Assembly: GCF_014647875.1 (NCBI RefSeq)
Contig: NZ_BMQA01000008.1
Coordinates: forward strand, 62,001-126,000
DNA: 64,000 nt
Direction: 5' to 3'
DNA from: Streptomyces brasiliensis
GTDB lineage: Bacteria; Actinomycetota; Actinomycetes; Streptomycetales; Streptomycetaceae
The first letter of the stretch is position 1; the number at the start of each line of letters is the position of its first letter. Below are positions 44,220-53,822 of this stretch, in pieces. The notes below the pieces were generated by a model, which ran no database searches, had not been told where the DNA came from, and saw only the letters and a program-made list of their open reading frames with translations. Both the position numbers and the translations under genes were made by a program.

Positions 44220-46037
44220 ATGTGCGGAATTGTCGGATACATCGGGAAGCGTGACGTAGCTCCTCTCCTCCTGGAGGGCCTCCAGCGTCTGGAGTACCGC
44301 GGCTACGACTCCGCGGGCATCGTCGTCACCTCACCGAAGACGGCCGGCCTGAGGATGGTCAAGGCCAAGGGCCGGGTGCGCGACCTGGAGGCCAAGGTCC
44401 CGGCGCGCTTCAAGGGCACCACAGGCATCGCCCACACCCGCTGGGCCACCCACGGCGCCCCGTCCGACGTGAACGCCCACCCGCACATGGACGCCTCCGG
44501 CAAGGTCGCCGTCGTCCACAACGGCATCATCGACAACGCCGCAGACCTGCGCCGCAAGCTGGAGGCGGACGGCGTCGAGTTCCTCTCCGAGACCGACACC
44601 GAGGTCCTCACCCATCTCATCGCCCGTTCCCAGGCCGAGAAGCTGGAGGACAGGGTCCGCGAGACGCTGCGCCTGATCGAGGGCACGTACGGCATCGCCG
44701 TCCTGCACGCCGACTTCCCCGACCGCATCGTGGTGGCCCGCAACGGCTCCCCGGTCGTCCTCGGCATCGGCGAGAAGGAGATGTTCGTCGCCTCGGACAT
44801 CGCCGCGCTGGTCACCCACACCCGCCAGATAGTCACGCTCGACGACGGCGAGATGGCCACCCTCAAGGCCGACGACTTCCGCACCTACACCACCGAGGGC
44901 ACCCGTACGACGGCGGAACCGACCACCGTCGAGTGGGAGGCCGCGTCGTACGACATGGGCGGCCACGACACCTACATGCACAAGGAGATCCACGAGCAGG
45001 CCGACGCCGTGGACCGGGTGCTGCGCGGCCGTATCGACGACCGCTTCTCCACCGTGCACCTCGGCGGCCTCAACCTGGACGCCCGGGAGGCCCGGCAGAT
45101 CCGCCGCGTGAAGATCCTCGGCTGCGGCACCTCGTACCACGCGGGCATGATCGGCGCCCAGATGATCGAGGAGCTGGCCCGCATCCCCGCGGACGCCGAG
45201 CCGGCCTCCGAGTTCCGCTACCGCAATGCGGTCGTCGACCCCGACACCCTCTACGTCGCGGTCTCCCAGTCCGGCGAGACCTACGACGTCCTGGCCGCCG
45301 TCCAGGAGCTGAAGCGCAAGGGCGCTCGGGTGCTCGGCGTCGTCAACGTGGTGGGCTCGGCGATCGCCCGCGAGGCGGACGGCGGCGTCTACGTGCACGC
45401 GGGCCCGGAGGTCTGCGTGGTCTCGACGAAGTGCTTCACCAACACCACGGTCGCCTTCGCCCTCCTCGCCCTGCACCTCGGCCGCACCCGCGACCTCTCG
45501 GTCCGCGACGGCAAGCGGATCATCGAGGGCCTGCGCAGGCTGCCCGAGCAGATCACCGAGATCCTCAAGCAGGAGGAGGAGATCAAGGCGCTGGCCGAGG
45601 AGTACGCCGCGGCCCGCTCGATGCTCTTCATCGGCCGCGTCCGGGGTTACCCGGTGGCGCGCGAGGCCTCCCTGAAGCTCAAGGAGGTCTCCTACATCCA
45701 CGCCGAGGCCTACCCCGCTTCCGAGCTGAAGCACGGCCCGCTGGCCCTGATCGAGCCGGCCCTCCCCACGGTCGCGATCGTCCCCGACGACGACCTGCTG
45801 GAGAAGAACCGCGCGGCCATGGAGGAGATCAAGGCCCGCAGCGGCAAGATCCTCGCGGTGGCCCACCAGGACCAGGAGAAGGCCGACCAGACGATCGTGG
45901 TCCCGAAGAACGAGGACGAGTTGGACCCCATCCTGATGGGCATCCCGCTCCAACTCCTCGCCTACCACACGGCATTGGCCCTGGGCAGGGACATCGACAA
46001 GCCGCGGAACCTCGCCAAGTCGGTAACGGTGGAGTAG
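44220..46037 (+). CDS. glmS: Glutamine-fructose-6-phosphate aminotransferase (isomerizing)
   Basis: 605 residues. After Met1 the N-terminal nucleophile Cys is followed by GIVGYIGKRD. The glutaminase domain includes AHTRWATHGAPSDVNAHPH and two C-terminal SIS domains contain GCGTSYHAGMIGAQMIEEL and VSQSGETYDVLAAVQELK. The terminal AKSVTVE is the usual GlmS tail. It makes glucosamine-6-phosphate for peptidoglycan. It is probably the genome's second copy, as S. coelicolor has a GlmS paralogue here. No glmS-ribozyme-like leader fits in the 13-bp gap upstream. Confidence 0.95.
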   Translation: MCGIVGYIGKRDVAPLLLEGLQRLEYRGYDSAGIVVTSPKTAGLRMVKAKGRVRDLEAKVPARFKGTTGIAHTRWATHGAPSDVNAHPHMDASGKVAVVHNGIIDNAADLRRKLEADGVEFLSETDTEVLTHLIARSQAEKLEDRVRETLRLIEGTYGIAVLHADFPDRIVVARNGSPVVLGIGEKEMFVASDIAALVTHTRQIVTLDDGEMATLKADDFRTYTTEGTRTTAEPTTVEWEAASYDMGGHDTYMHKEIHEQADAVDRVLRGRIDDRFSTVHLGGLNLDAREARQIRRVKILGCGTSYHAGMIGAQMIEELARIPADAEPASEFRYRNAVVDPDTLYVAVSQSGETYDVLAAVQELKRKGARVLGVVNVVGSAIAREADGGVYVHAGPEVCVVSTKCFTNTTVAFALLALHLGRTRDLSVRDGKRIIEGLRRLPEQITEILKQEEEIKALAEEYAAARSMLFIGRVRGYPVAREASLKLKEVSYIHAEAYPASELKHGPLALIEPALPTVAIVPDDDLLEKNRAAMEEIKARSGKILAVAHQDQEKADQTIVVPKNEDELDPILMGIPLQLLAYHTALALGRDIDKPRNLAKSVTVE

Positions 46038-46135
46038 GAAGTCCCCACGACGGCCGAAGCGATGATCGAGCAACCCCCACGGCGAGCAACCACCTCCGCG
46101 AGAGCGGCGCCGGTTCAGGCGCAAAGGGGGTGAAC

Positions 46136-46171
46136 GGACCCCCACGTGTAGCCACCGAGCACGGGGGGTCC
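46136..46171. terminator. Bidirectional terminator between convergent genes
   Basis: GGACCCCC (46136-46143) pairs with GGGGGTCC (46164-46171); CGTG/CACG extends it with a one-base bulge. It lies between the ends of glmS and the leftward acetate-family gene. Confidence 0.65.
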
Positions 46172-46217
46172 GCTCATAGTCACCGGGAAAGAACGACTCC
46201 CCGGCGTCGGCTGCGAT

Positions 46218-46781
46218 CTAGCCGGCGGCCGTCACCCCCCGGCCCGCAGCCCGTCGCGGCAGCACCGTCGGCCAGTGCGCGAGCGCGGCCGTCGCGGCGT
46301 ACCAGGCCACCGCCCCCGCCGCCACGGCGAACCAGCCACCCACCTTCGTGAGGCTGTCGCTCGTCGCGAACTGCCCGATGGCGAGGAGCACGAGGGAGAC
46401 GAAGAACAGCCCGTAGGTGCCCTGGGTGAGCTGGTCGCCGCCCGCGAGGGTCAGCGTGAGGGTCACCAGGGCGAACAGGAGCAGGAACAGTCCCGCCGCG
46501 TTGGCGGACGCGTTGCCCCCGGCCGAGACGGCCCAGGTGAACCACAGGGCGCCGAGCGCCGAGTAGGACGTACCTGTTGCCGTGTCGCGGTCGCGGAAGG
46601 CGAACAGACCGGCGACGAACAGTGCGACGCCGCCTACGTAGTGGGCCAGTGACACGGCGTCGGATGCCCCCACGCCGTCGATGACGTCGGTCAGACCGAA
46701 ACCGAACGCCAACAGGGTGATGCCCAGGGCGAGTCGGCCGACGACCGTGGTGGTGCTTCCCGCAGAGACGTCGTTGTCCAC
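46218..46781 (-). CDS. GPR1/FUN34/YaaH (SatP-like) acetate uptake family protein
   Basis: 187 residues with six hydrophobic helices. RLALGITLLAFGFGLTDVI, YVGGVALFVAGLFAFRDRDT, FTWAVSAGGNASANAAGLFL and GTYGLFFVSLVLLAIGQ resemble the AceTr family channels for acetate/succinate. The N-terminal NPAPLGL motif of classical members is not present, so it is a divergent member. Single-gene unit, convergent with glmS. Confidence 0.75.
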   Translation of the reverse strand: MDNDVSAGSTTTVVGRLALGITLLAFGFGLTDVIDGVGASDAVSLAHYVGGVALFVAGLFAFRDRDTATGTSYSALGALWFTWAVSAGGNASANAAGLFLLLFALVTLTLTLAGGDQLTQGTYGLFFVSLVLLAIGQFATSDSLTKVGGWFAVAAGAVAWYAATAALAHWPTVLPRRAAGRGVTAAG

Positions 46782-46933
46782 GGCGGGCTCCCTTCATGCA
46801 ATGTGCGGCTGTGCGGTGACCGATATATGCCCTTCACAAGGGCACAAACACCCCTACGCGTCAGTAGATTTGAGCCGCGCGCAAGGGCGTACGCACGCCG
46901 CCAGGGAGCCATGTCACCTGGGCCAACGGCGAG

Positions 46934-47461
46934 TTAAGGAATAACGACCACGGGGCGCTGCGCCCGCTTCGCGAGCCGTCCGGCGACCGAGCCGAAGATC
47001 CGGCCGACAATGCCGTGCGTGGACCCGACGACGATCGCGTCGGCCTCGTACTCCCGCCCCACCTCTTCGAGTTCGTGGCAGATGTCGCCGCCGCGCTCGA
47101 CGAGGATCCAGGACACCTCGGCCAGATAGTCGGCACAGGCGAGTTCGAGTCCGAGCACCTCGGTGCGGTGGTCCGGTACGTCGACGAAGACGGGTGGCTC
47201 GCACCCCGCCCACACGGTCGTGGGCAGCCGGTTGGCGACGTGGACGATGATCAGGCCCGAGTCGGAGCGGTGGGCCATGCCGATCGCGTAGGCGAGGGCA
47301 CGCTCACTGGACGTGGAGCCGTCGAAACCGACGACCACTCCGTGCTTGAAGGCGGGGTCGCAGGAATGGCGTGACTCTTCCGCCGCCAGGGGATCGGCCG
47401 CCGTGGGGTCGGCGACCGGCCGCTTGCGGTCCGCGGGTTCGAAGAATTCGTGACCGGCCAT
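46934..47461 (-). CDS. Universal stress protein, single Usp domain
   Basis: 175 residues from ATG 47461; upstream in-frame starts exist and none has a strong ribosome binding site. The UspA fold starts HGVVVGFDGSTSSERALAYA and ends with GSTHGIVGRIFGSVAGR, then RPVVVIP. This GxxG-9x-G(S/T) motif is that of ATP-binding Usp proteins. An N-terminal extension of about 45 residues is acidic and low-complexity. Likely role in dormancy or stress adaptation. Confidence 0.83.
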   Translation of the reverse strand: MAGHEFFEPADRKRPVADPTAADPLAAEESRHSCDPAFKHGVVVGFDGSTSSERALAYAIGMAHRSDSGLIIVHVANRLPTTVWAGCEPPVFVDVPDHRTEVLGLELACADYLAEVSWILVERGGDICHELEEVGREYEADAIVVGSTHGIVGRIFGSVAGRLAKRAQRPVVVIP

Positions 47462-47805
47462 GGGTGTCTCGGCGTTGTGATCCTCGTGGGTGGGACGACA
47501 GTGTGCGGCGGAGCTGTGTCCGGGAAACATCTTCCCAACCCCATACCCCAAGGGTACGGCGGCACGCCTCCTTAGCCCAGACCCCGCGCACGCTCCGCGA
47601 GGGGGTCCCGGGGCGCCCGTCGGGGTTCACCGGAGCATGCACGAGCCGCGCTCGTAACGCAATGGTTGCTGCCCCGTACAGGCTGTTTGCACAGGATTCC
47701 ATCAGGTATGCGCATCCGGCCGGATCCGTACAGTGACCGGGTCCTCGAACGGGCGTTGATCACGTAGAGCCACCGCCCCCGGGAGCCGCGACAGGGAGTG
47801 ACGAC
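47462..47805. other. Intergenic region, no gene recognised
   Basis: About 340 bp between the stress-protein start and a small membrane-protein gene. It holds a weak inverted repeat GACCCC/GGGGTC (47580-47607) and the divergent promoters. No RNA gene or conserved motif was recognised. Confidence 0.5.
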
Positions 47806-48075
47806 ATGTCCGGACCGCGACCCACCACCGAACCGCGTCCCGCTCCGGACAGCGTCACCGACCTCGTCCGCTGGGCCGCCTTCAGCTGCGCCCTCGTCCC
47901 GGTGGTCCTGCTCTGGTACGGCGCCTCGCTGGCCGGCGCCACGGGCACGGCCCTCGGGCCGGCCGCCGTCACCGGCGCGTGCCGCTGCCTCCTGCGCCGT
48001 TCCGAGCGCGGACGCACCGAAAGAGGCGGACGTCACACCAGGGAACGGATCAGGGGACGGACACCGGTCGACTGA
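47806..48075 (+). CDS. Small membrane protein
   Basis: 89 residues from ATG 47806, with AGGGAG 7 nt upstream. One or two hydrophobic stretches (AAFSCALVPVVLLWYGASLA; GTALGPAAVTGACRCLL) are followed by a basic tail (RRSERGRTERGGRHTRERIR). It looks like the short conserved membrane protein often found before adpA in Streptomyces, from memory. Function unknown. Confidence 0.6.
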   Translation: MSGPRPTTEPRPAPDSVTDLVRWAAFSCALVPVVLLWYGASLAGATGTALGPAAVTGACRCLLRRSERGRTERGGRHTRERIRGRTPVD

Positions 48076-48273
48076 CCGGTTTCCGCACTCACGCCCGCTG
48101 CTTTTCAGCCAACTTCCGGATCCCGCCCGAGACATGGTCCAACCACCCCCCAACCCCCGTTCCACCTGCAGAGAAAGGGCCCCGAACAGCCCGTGCACCC
48201 TACGCGGTTTGGCCACTGCGACGAGGCGCACTTCCCTGCACGGCCCGCGAGTGCAACGCTTCGTGATCGAATG

Positions 48274-48337
48274 CTTCACGCCAAGTTGTCATGTCGACAA
48301 TGTGCCGCGTCTCGATCTGGTCTCCGCGGGCCCGCGG
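48274..48337. promoter_or_regulatory. adpA upstream region with candidate sites
   Basis: The 374 bp upstream of adpA contain TGGCGTGAAG on the minus strand (48274-48283), one base off the AdpA consensus TGGCSNGWWY, which fits autoregulation. TTGTC-N5-GACAA follows at 48286-48300, then a perfect 14-bp palindrome CCGCGGGCCCGCGG at 48324-48337. No coding sequence is seen here. Long upstream regions are normal for this regulator. Confidence 0.4.
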
Positions 48338-48449
48338 GAACCAGTAGATTCGATCTTGTCTTACGGCGGGGGACTCGTGCAGGACCAAGGGGAAACGTGC
48401 AGGAGCGACACAACCGAGGAGCCGCGACCACCGAGGGGGGCTTAGCAGT

Positions 48450-49676
48450 ATGAGCCACGACTCCACCGCCGCGCCGGAAGCCGCGGCCCGGAAGCTTTCC
48501 GGGCGACGCCGCAAGGAGATCGTCGCGGTGCTGCTGTTCAGCGGCGGCCCCATCTTCGAGAGTTCCATACCGCTTTCGGTGTTCGGGATCGACCGCCAGG
48601 ACGCCGGAGTACCGCGCTACCGGCTGCTGGTGGCCGCCGGTGAGGAAGGCCCGCTGCGGACCACAGGGGGACTCGAACTCACCGCGCCGCACGGACTCGA
48701 AGCGATCTCGCGCGCGGGCACGGTCGTCGTGCCGGCCTGGCGCTCGATCACCTCGCCGCCACCGGAGGAGGCGCTCGACGCGCTGCGCCGGGCGCACGAG
48801 GAGGGCGCACGCATCGTAGGCCTGTGCACCGGCGCCTTCGTGCTGGCGGCGGCCGGGCTGCTGGACGGCCGCCCGGCGACGACCCACTGGATGTACGCGC
48901 CGACGCTGGCCAAGCGCTACCCGTCGGTGCACGTCGACCCGCGCGAACTCTTCGTCGACGACGGCGACGTCCTGACGTCGGCGGGCACGGCGGCCGGAAT
49001 CGACCTCTGCCTCCACATCGTGCGCACGGACCACGGCAACGAGGCGGCCGGCGCGCTCGCCCGGCGCCTGGTGGTCCCGCCGCGCCGCTCGGGCGGTCAG
49101 GAGCGCTACCTCGACAGGTCTTTACCGGAGGAGATCGGCGCCGACCCGCTCGCCGAGGTCGTCGCCTGGGCACTGGAGCACCTCCACGAGCAGTTCGACG
49201 TGGAGACGCTGGCCGCGCGCGCGTACATGAGCCGCCGTACGTTCGACCGCCGCTTCCGCTCGCTGACCGGAAGCGCGCCGCTGCAGTGGCTGATCACACA
49301 GCGCGTGCTCCAGGCGCAGCGTCTGCTGGAGACGTCGGACTACTCGGTGGACGAGGTCGCGGGCCGCTGCGGCTTCCGCTCGCCGGTGGCCCTGCGCGGC
49401 CACTTCCGCCGCCAGCTCGGCTCGTCGCCGGCGGCGTACCGTGCCGCGTACCGCGCACGCCGCCCGCAGGGCGAGAAGCCCGGCGACGGCGACCCGACGG
49501 CACCACCGGCCGGCCCGGCCGCCGCCCTGCCGGGCTCGGTCGGCGCCACGCCCGTACTGCAACCGGAATCGGCGGTGCCGATGCAGACCCGCCGCACGGC
49601 AGCGGCGATGAGCCTGTCACCGGACCAGTACGTGACGTCGAGAGCGACGCTGCCGGGCCCGCGAACGGGCACGTGA
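48450..49676 (+). CDS. adpA: Developmental master regulator AdpA (bldA-dependent)
   Basis: 408 residues. Residues about 25-200 are a DJ-1/PfpI-type domain (VAVLLFSGGPIFESSIPLSV; GARIVGLCTGAFVLAAAGLL). Residues about 225-330 are the AraC HTH (FDVETLAARAYMSRRTFDRR; DYSVDEVAGRCGFRSPVALR). Codon 225, between the domains, is TTA (49122-49124), the classical position of the bldA control codon. ATG 48450 has GAGGGGGG upstream. It governs aerial growth and secondary metabolism. Conserved order with orn downstream. Confidence 0.96.
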   Translation: MSHDSTAAPEAAARKLSGRRRKEIVAVLLFSGGPIFESSIPLSVFGIDRQDAGVPRYRLLVAAGEEGPLRTTGGLELTAPHGLEAISRAGTVVVPAWRSITSPPPEEALDALRRAHEEGARIVGLCTGAFVLAAAGLLDGRPATTHWMYAPTLAKRYPSVHVDPRELFVDDGDVLTSAGTAAGIDLCLHIVRTDHGNEAAGALARRLVVPPRRSGGQERYLDRSLPEEIGADPLAEVVAWALEHLHEQFDVETLAARAYMSRRTFDRRFRSLTGSAPLQWLITQRVLQAQRLLETSDYSVDEVAGRCGFRSPVALRGHFRRQLGSSPAAYRAAYRARRPQGEKPGDGDPTAPPAGPAAALPGSVGATPVLQPESAVPMQTRRTAAAMSLSPDQYVTSRATLPGPRTGT

Positions 49677-49817
49677 CGAGAACCGGACCGGGGTCCGAGA
49701 CAGACGCTGCGGACCCCGGCCGGTACGCCACGGCGACGCAGGAGCGGAAGCGACCCCGGTGACAAGGTCACCGCACGGTCGGCTCAGCCCACGGCAACGC
49801 GCCGTAAGGTTAGGCAT

Positions 49818-50438
49818 ATGAACGATCGCATGGTGTGGATCGACTGCGAGATGACTGGCCTCTCGCTGTCCGACGACGCGCTCATCGAGGTGGCAGCGCT
49901 GGTCACCGACTCCGAGCTGAACGTACTCGGCGAGGGGGTGGACATCGTCATCCGTCCGCCCGACTCGGCCCTGGAGACGATGCCGGAGGTGGTGCGCCAG
50001 ATGCACACCGTGTCCGGGCTGCTCGAGGAGCTGCCCGGCGGCACGACGCTGGCCGACGCGGAGGCGCAGGTCCTGGCGTACGTGCGGGAGCACGTGAAGG
50101 AGCCCGGCAAGGCGCCACTGTGCGGCAACTCCGTCAGCACCGACCGCGGCTTCCTGCTGCGCGACATGCCGACCCTGGAGGACTACCTCCACTACCGGAT
50201 CGTCGACGTGTCCTCGATCAAGGAGCTGGCCCGCCGCTGGTACCCGCGCGCCTACTTCAACAGCCCGGAGAAGAACGGCAACCACCGCGCCCTCGCCGAC
50301 ATCCGCGAGTCGATCGCGGAGCTGCGCTACTACCGCGAGGCCATCTTCGTCCCCCAGCCCGGCCCCGACTCGGAGACCGCGAGGACGATCGCCGCCAAGC
50401 ACGTCCTGCCTGCGCAGCAGCCGCCGGCGAGGGCCTGA
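49818..50438 (+). CDS. orn: Oligoribonuclease
   Basis: 206 residues, DEDDh 3'-5' exonuclease. [20 protein letters not shown] carries the DxE metal ligands; [18 protein letters not shown] and [14 protein letters not shown] hold the remaining Asp/His residues. It degrades 2-5-nt RNA and linear di-GMP, pGpG. In Streptomyces ornA loss affects growth and sporulation. It lies about 140 bp after adpA, as in S. coelicolor. Confidence 0.95.
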   Translation: MNDRMVWIDCEMTGLSLSDDALIEVAALVTDSELNVLGEGVDIVIRPPDSALETMPEVVRQMHTVSGLLEELPGGTTLADAEAQVLAYVREHVKEPGKAPLCGNSVSTDRGFLLRDMPTLEDYLHYRIVDVSSIKELARRWYPRAYFNSPEKNGNHRALADIRESIAELRYYREAIFVPQPGPDSETARTIAAKHVLPAQQPPARA

Positions 50439-50533
50439 TCAGGGCGGCGTAAAAGCCGTGCGCGAGCACCCCTTCGGACCCTGTACACTTTTTCTCGGCC
50501 GGTGGGGACACCACAAAGTCAACCACCGGTCGT

Positions 50534-50607
50534 GGTGGGTGTAGCTCAGCTGGTAGAGCACCTGGTTGTGGTCCAGGATGTCGCGGGTTCGAGTCCCGTC
50601 ACTCACC
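50534..50607 (+). tRNA. tRNA-His (GTG anticodon)
   Basis: Full cloverleaf by eye. Acceptor GTGGGTG (50535-50541) pairs with CACTCAC. D-stem GCTC/GAGC, anticodon stem CCTGG/CCAGG with anticodon GTG at 50568-50570, T-arm with TTCGAGT. The extra G-1 of tRNA-His is encoded (50534) opposite C73 (50607). CCA is not encoded. Confidence 0.97.
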
Positions 50608-50616
50608 CTGAATGAT

Positions 50617-50650
50617 CAAGGGCTGACCTGTGGAAGCGGGTCAGCCCTTG
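50617..50650 (+). terminator. tRNA-His terminator
   Basis: CAAGGGCTGACC (50617-50628) pairs perfectly with 50639-50650 around a 10-nt loop, followed by a short T-rich stretch. Confidence 0.85.
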
Positions 50651-51005
50651 GTGTTTCCCGTCATCACCGGAACAGCTCGGGCTTCAACGCACGCACCCGT
50701 CGGTGAGAGGCGGGACCGGCCGTTGGCCGCCTCGGTGGGCAGTGCACGGGCCCCGTGACGGCACCACGACGGACGGAGCGCCGGAACCGCCCGCCGAGGA
50801 GTGGTCCGCCGGCACAGTGCGCGTCGCCTTCGGTGTGCTGCGGCCGGCTGCGGCCTCTTCGGCAGGCGAACGCTCCGGCGCCGCTTCCTCGGTATGTGAA
50901 GGCATGTTGATCGCGGGCGCTCACGCCCCACAGCGCGCCGGGGATGTCCGAGCCCCGCTCACCGCGGCCGATTCGGTCGCACGTCCGGCAGAAGGGTGCG
51001 ACGCG
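50651..51005. other. Intergenic region, no gene recognised
   Basis: About 355 bp between the tRNA terminator and the end of the leftward CebR-like gene. Open frames are present on both strands but without ribosome binding sites, domains or coding-like composition. Nothing else is identifiable. Confidence 0.5.
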
Positions 51006-52055
51006 TCACGAAGACTCCCGCCCGACCAGCTCCGTAGGCAGCACCACATGCCGTCGCTCCAACCTCCGGGACGCGGTCGGGCGGCGGTCGGCGATCTCCT
51101 CCAGGAGCAGGCCGAGCATCGCGCGGCCCATCCCCTCGATCGGCTGGCGCACACTGGTCAGCGGCGGGTCCATGTGCCGGGCTATCACCGAGTCGTCGTA
51201 CCCGACCAAGGCCACGTCGTCCGGGATACGGCGGCCCGCCTCGCGCAGCACCTGGCGGGCGCCGGCCGCGGTGACGTCCGAGCCGGCGAAGACCGCGTCC
51301 AGGTCCGGACTGCGCTCCAGCAGGCGTGTCATCGCGCGGCGGCCCCCCTCCTCGGTGAAGTCGCCCGCCTCGATGAGCTGTTCGTCCACCGGCCGGCCCG
51401 CCTCGCTCAGGGCGTCGCGATAGCCGGCGACGCGCTGCTGGGCGCCGTACACGTCGAGGCGGCCGGTGATGTGCGCGATCGTGCGGCGGCCGTGGGCGAG
51501 CAGGTGCTCGACGGCCGAGCGGCCCCCGCCGTAGTTGTCCGAGTCGACCGAGGTCAGCGTCTCCGCCGCCGAGCGCGGGCCGCTGATCACCGCCGGAATC
51601 TCGAGCTGGGCCAGCAGATCGGGCAGTGGGTCGTCCGCGTGCACCGAGACGAGGAGCACCCCGTCGACCCGGTGGGCCGCCAGGTACTGGGCCAGCCGCT
51701 GCCGCTCGCGGTCGCTGCCCGCGAAGATCAGCAGCAACTGCATCTCGGTGTCGGAGAGCTCCGCGCCGACGCCGCGCAGGATGTCCGAGAAGTACGGTTC
51801 CGCGAAGAATCGGGTCTCCGGCTCGGGGACGACGACGGCGATGGCGTCCGTGCGGTTGGCCGCCAGGGCGCGGGCCGCGGTGTTGGGGACGTAGCCGAGT
51901 TCCGCGACCGCCGCCTCGACGGCCGCGCGGGTCGCGTCGCTGACCCGGGGCGAGCCGTTGATCACGCGTGAGACCGTGCCGCGGCCCACACCGGCCCGGG
52001 CGGCGACCTCTTCCAGCGTCGGCCGCCGGCCGCTCCGCCCCCCGCTGACCACCAT
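51006..52055 (-). CDS. cebR: CebR-like LacI regulator, copy 1
   Basis: 349 residues from ATG 52055, with GGAGG upstream. HTH TLEEVAARAGVGRGTVSRVI and hinge ELGYVPNTAARALAANRTDA are those of CebR-type cello-oligosaccharide repressors; the sensor domain ends DDSVIARHMDPPLTSVRQPI. It should bind TGGGAGCGCTCCCA and release on cellobiose-type inducers. It closely resembles copy 2 at 57918, with the same recognition helix, so both probably read the same operators. A terminator separates it from the beta-glucosidase upstream. Confidence 0.85.
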   Translation of the reverse strand: MVVSGGRSGRRPTLEEVAARAGVGRGTVSRVINGSPRVSDATRAAVEAAVAELGYVPNTAARALAANRTDAIAVVVPEPETRFFAEPYFSDILRGVGAELSDTEMQLLLIFAGSDRERQRLAQYLAAHRVDGVLLVSVHADDPLPDLLAQLEIPAVISGPRSAAETLTSVDSDNYGGGRSAVEHLLAHGRRTIAHITGRLDVYGAQQRVAGYRDALSEAGRPVDEQLIEAGDFTEEGGRRAMTRLLERSPDLDAVFAGSDVTAAGARQVLREAGRRIPDDVALVGYDDSVIARHMDPPLTSVRQPIEGMGRAMLGLLLEEIADRRPTASRRLERRHVVLPTELVGRESS

Positions 52056-52152
52056 GGTCGCCGCCTCCGTTCGCAGCCGCTGCGGCAGGAATGTAACACC
52101 GGAGGCTTCGGATGGTGAGCCGCTTGTACAGCTGTCCCGGCGTCAGGGAACG

Positions 52153-52188
52153 GGGAGGGGCGCCGCCATTGTCGGCAGCGCCCCTCCC
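52153..52188 (-). terminator. Terminator between beta-glucosidase 1 and CebR-like copy 1
   Basis: GGGAGGGGCGC (52153-52163) pairs perfectly with GCGCCCCTCCC (52178-52188), 14-nt loop, just downstream of the leftward beta-glucosidase gene. It makes the regulator a separate transcription unit. Confidence 0.65.
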
Positions 52189-52206
52189 GGACCGGAAGGC
52201 CGGCCC

Positions 52207-53664
52207 TCAGTCCTGCTGGTCGGCCGTCGGCAGGCCGTTTGCCCGGATCACTCCGGCGTACCAGTGCGCGCTCTCCTTCGGGATGCGGCGCTGGGTCGCG
52301 TAGTCGACGTAGACGGTGCCGAAACGCTTCGAGTAGCCATAGGACCACTCGAAGTTGTCCAGCAGAGACCACAGGAAGTAGCCGCGCACGTCGGCTCCGT
52401 CGGCGATGGCCTGCCGGACGGCATCCAGGTGAGCGTGGAGGTAGGCGATCCGCTGCGGGTCGTTCACCTTGCCCTCGGGCGAGACGTAGTCGTCGAAGGC
52501 AGCGCCGTTCTCGGTGACCATCAGGGGCAACTCGGGGTGCGAGGCCGCCAGACCGGTCAGCAGGGTGTGCAGCCCACTGGGGTCGATGGCCCAGTTCATC
52601 GCGGTGAGCTGGTCGTTCGCGAGGTGGAAGGCAACCTTGTCGGCTCCGGTCCACGGGGAGTGGTCGCTCGCACCGTGGCCGTCGTTCTTGGTGGCGTCGC
52701 TTCCGCCGCGTGACTGGGAGACGACGGTCGGCGAGTAGTAGTTCACGCCGAGCACATCGATGGGACGGGAGATCTCCGCCAGGTCGCCGTCGTGGACCAG
52801 CTCTTCCCAGTCGACGAGGTGAGCGGTGTCCGCGAGCAGGTCCTCCGGGTAGGCGCCGTCCAGGATGGGGCCGGTGAAGACCCGGTTGCCGACTGCGTCG
52901 ATGCGACGGGCGGCATCGACGTCGTCGGCGCTGTCCGTGAGCGGGCGCACCTGGTGCAGGTTGAGGGTGATGGAGGTCTGGGCGGACGCCGGGACGACCG
53001 AACGCAGCGCCCCGATCGCCTGCCCGTGGGCCAGGTTGAGGTGGTGGGCGGCGCGCAGGGTGGCAGCCGGGTCGGTGCGGCCCGGCGCGTGCACGCCGGA
53101 ACCGTAGCCGAGGAAGGCCGAGCACCACGGCTCGTTGAGGGTGGTCCACATGCCGACCCGGTCACCGAGGGCCCGGGCCGTGAGCTCGGCGTACTCGGCG
53201 AAGCGGTGCGCGGTGTCGCGGTGCGGCCAGCCGCCGGCGTCCTCCAGCTCCTGGGGCAGGTCCCAGTGGTAGAGGGTGGCGACGGGAGTGATGCCCGCCT
53301 CCAGCAGTTCATCGGTGAGCCGGCGGTAGAAGTCCAGCCCCCGCTCGACGACGGGCCCGCGGCCGGTCGGCTGAACGCGCGACCAGGAAATGGAGAAGCG
53401 GTAGGCGGTCAGGCCCAGGTCCTTCATCAGCGCCACGTCGTCGCGGTACCGGTGGTAGTGGTCCGCTGCGATGTCACCCGTGTCACCGTTGCGCACCTTC
53501 CCCGGCGTGCGGCTGAAGGTGTCCCAGATGGACGGTGTGCGTCCGTCCTCGGCGGCGGCGCCCTCGACCTGGTACGCGGCGGTGGCCGCGCCCCAGACGA
53601 AACCGGGCGGGAAGGTGGAGTCCAGGGCCGGTCGGCCAGTGGTCTCGGGTCGTACGGCGGTCAT
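52207..53664 (-). CDS. bglC: GH1 beta-glucosidase, copy 1
   Basis: 485 residues from ATG 53664; the GGGAG ribosome binding site is inside a CebR-type operator. GH1 barrel motifs: [40 protein letters not shown] with the acid/base Glu, and MVTENGAAF with the nucleophile Glu. No signal peptide, so it cleaves imported cellobiose or other beta-glucosides in the cytoplasm. It lies downstream of the ABC permease genes in the typical cebEFG-bglC order. Confidence 0.92.
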   Translation of the reverse strand: MTAVRPETTGRPALDSTFPPGFVWGAATAAYQVEGAAAEDGRTPSIWDTFSRTPGKVRNGDTGDIAADHYHRYRDDVALMKDLGLTAYRFSISWSRVQPTGRGPVVERGLDFYRRLTDELLEAGITPVATLYHWDLPQELEDAGGWPHRDTAHRFAEYAELTARALGDRVGMWTTLNEPWCSAFLGYGSGVHAPGRTDPAATLRAAHHLNLAHGQAIGALRSVVPASAQTSITLNLHQVRPLTDSADDVDAARRIDAVGNRVFTGPILDGAYPEDLLADTAHLVDWEELVHDGDLAEISRPIDVLGVNYYSPTVVSQSRGGSDATKNDGHGASDHSPWTGADKVAFHLANDQLTAMNWAIDPSGLHTLLTGLAASHPELPLMVTENGAAFDDYVSPEGKVNDPQRIAYLHAHLDAVRQAIADGADVRGYFLWSLLDNFEWSYGYSKRFGTVYVDYATQRRIPKESAHWYAGVIRANGLPTADQQD

Positions 53665-53665
53665 G

Positions 53666-53679
53666 TGAGAGCGCTCCCA
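53666..53679. promoter_or_regulatory. CebR-type operator at beta-glucosidase 1
   Basis: TGAGAGCGCTCCCA matches the CebR box TGGGAGCGCTCCCA at 13 of 14 positions. It ends 1 bp before the start codon and includes the ribosome binding site on the minus strand. Confidence 0.85.
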
Positions 53680-53822
53680 GAATGCGGTTGAAACGGTGGT
53701 ACGGCGGTCCGCTGAACAGGCGGTGAGTATGGGATCCGGTCCCGTATGGTCCGCGTCGGGCAAGCCGTACCGAACGGTCGGCACGGCTGTACCCGAGCGG
53801 CAGCGTGGCGCGGGCTCGGGAG

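Noticed and set aside
50703..50930. Open frames on both strands after tRNA-His
   Set aside because: No start signals or similarity to known folds; consistent with chance open frames at this G+C. No integrase or att repeat was seen beside the tRNA.
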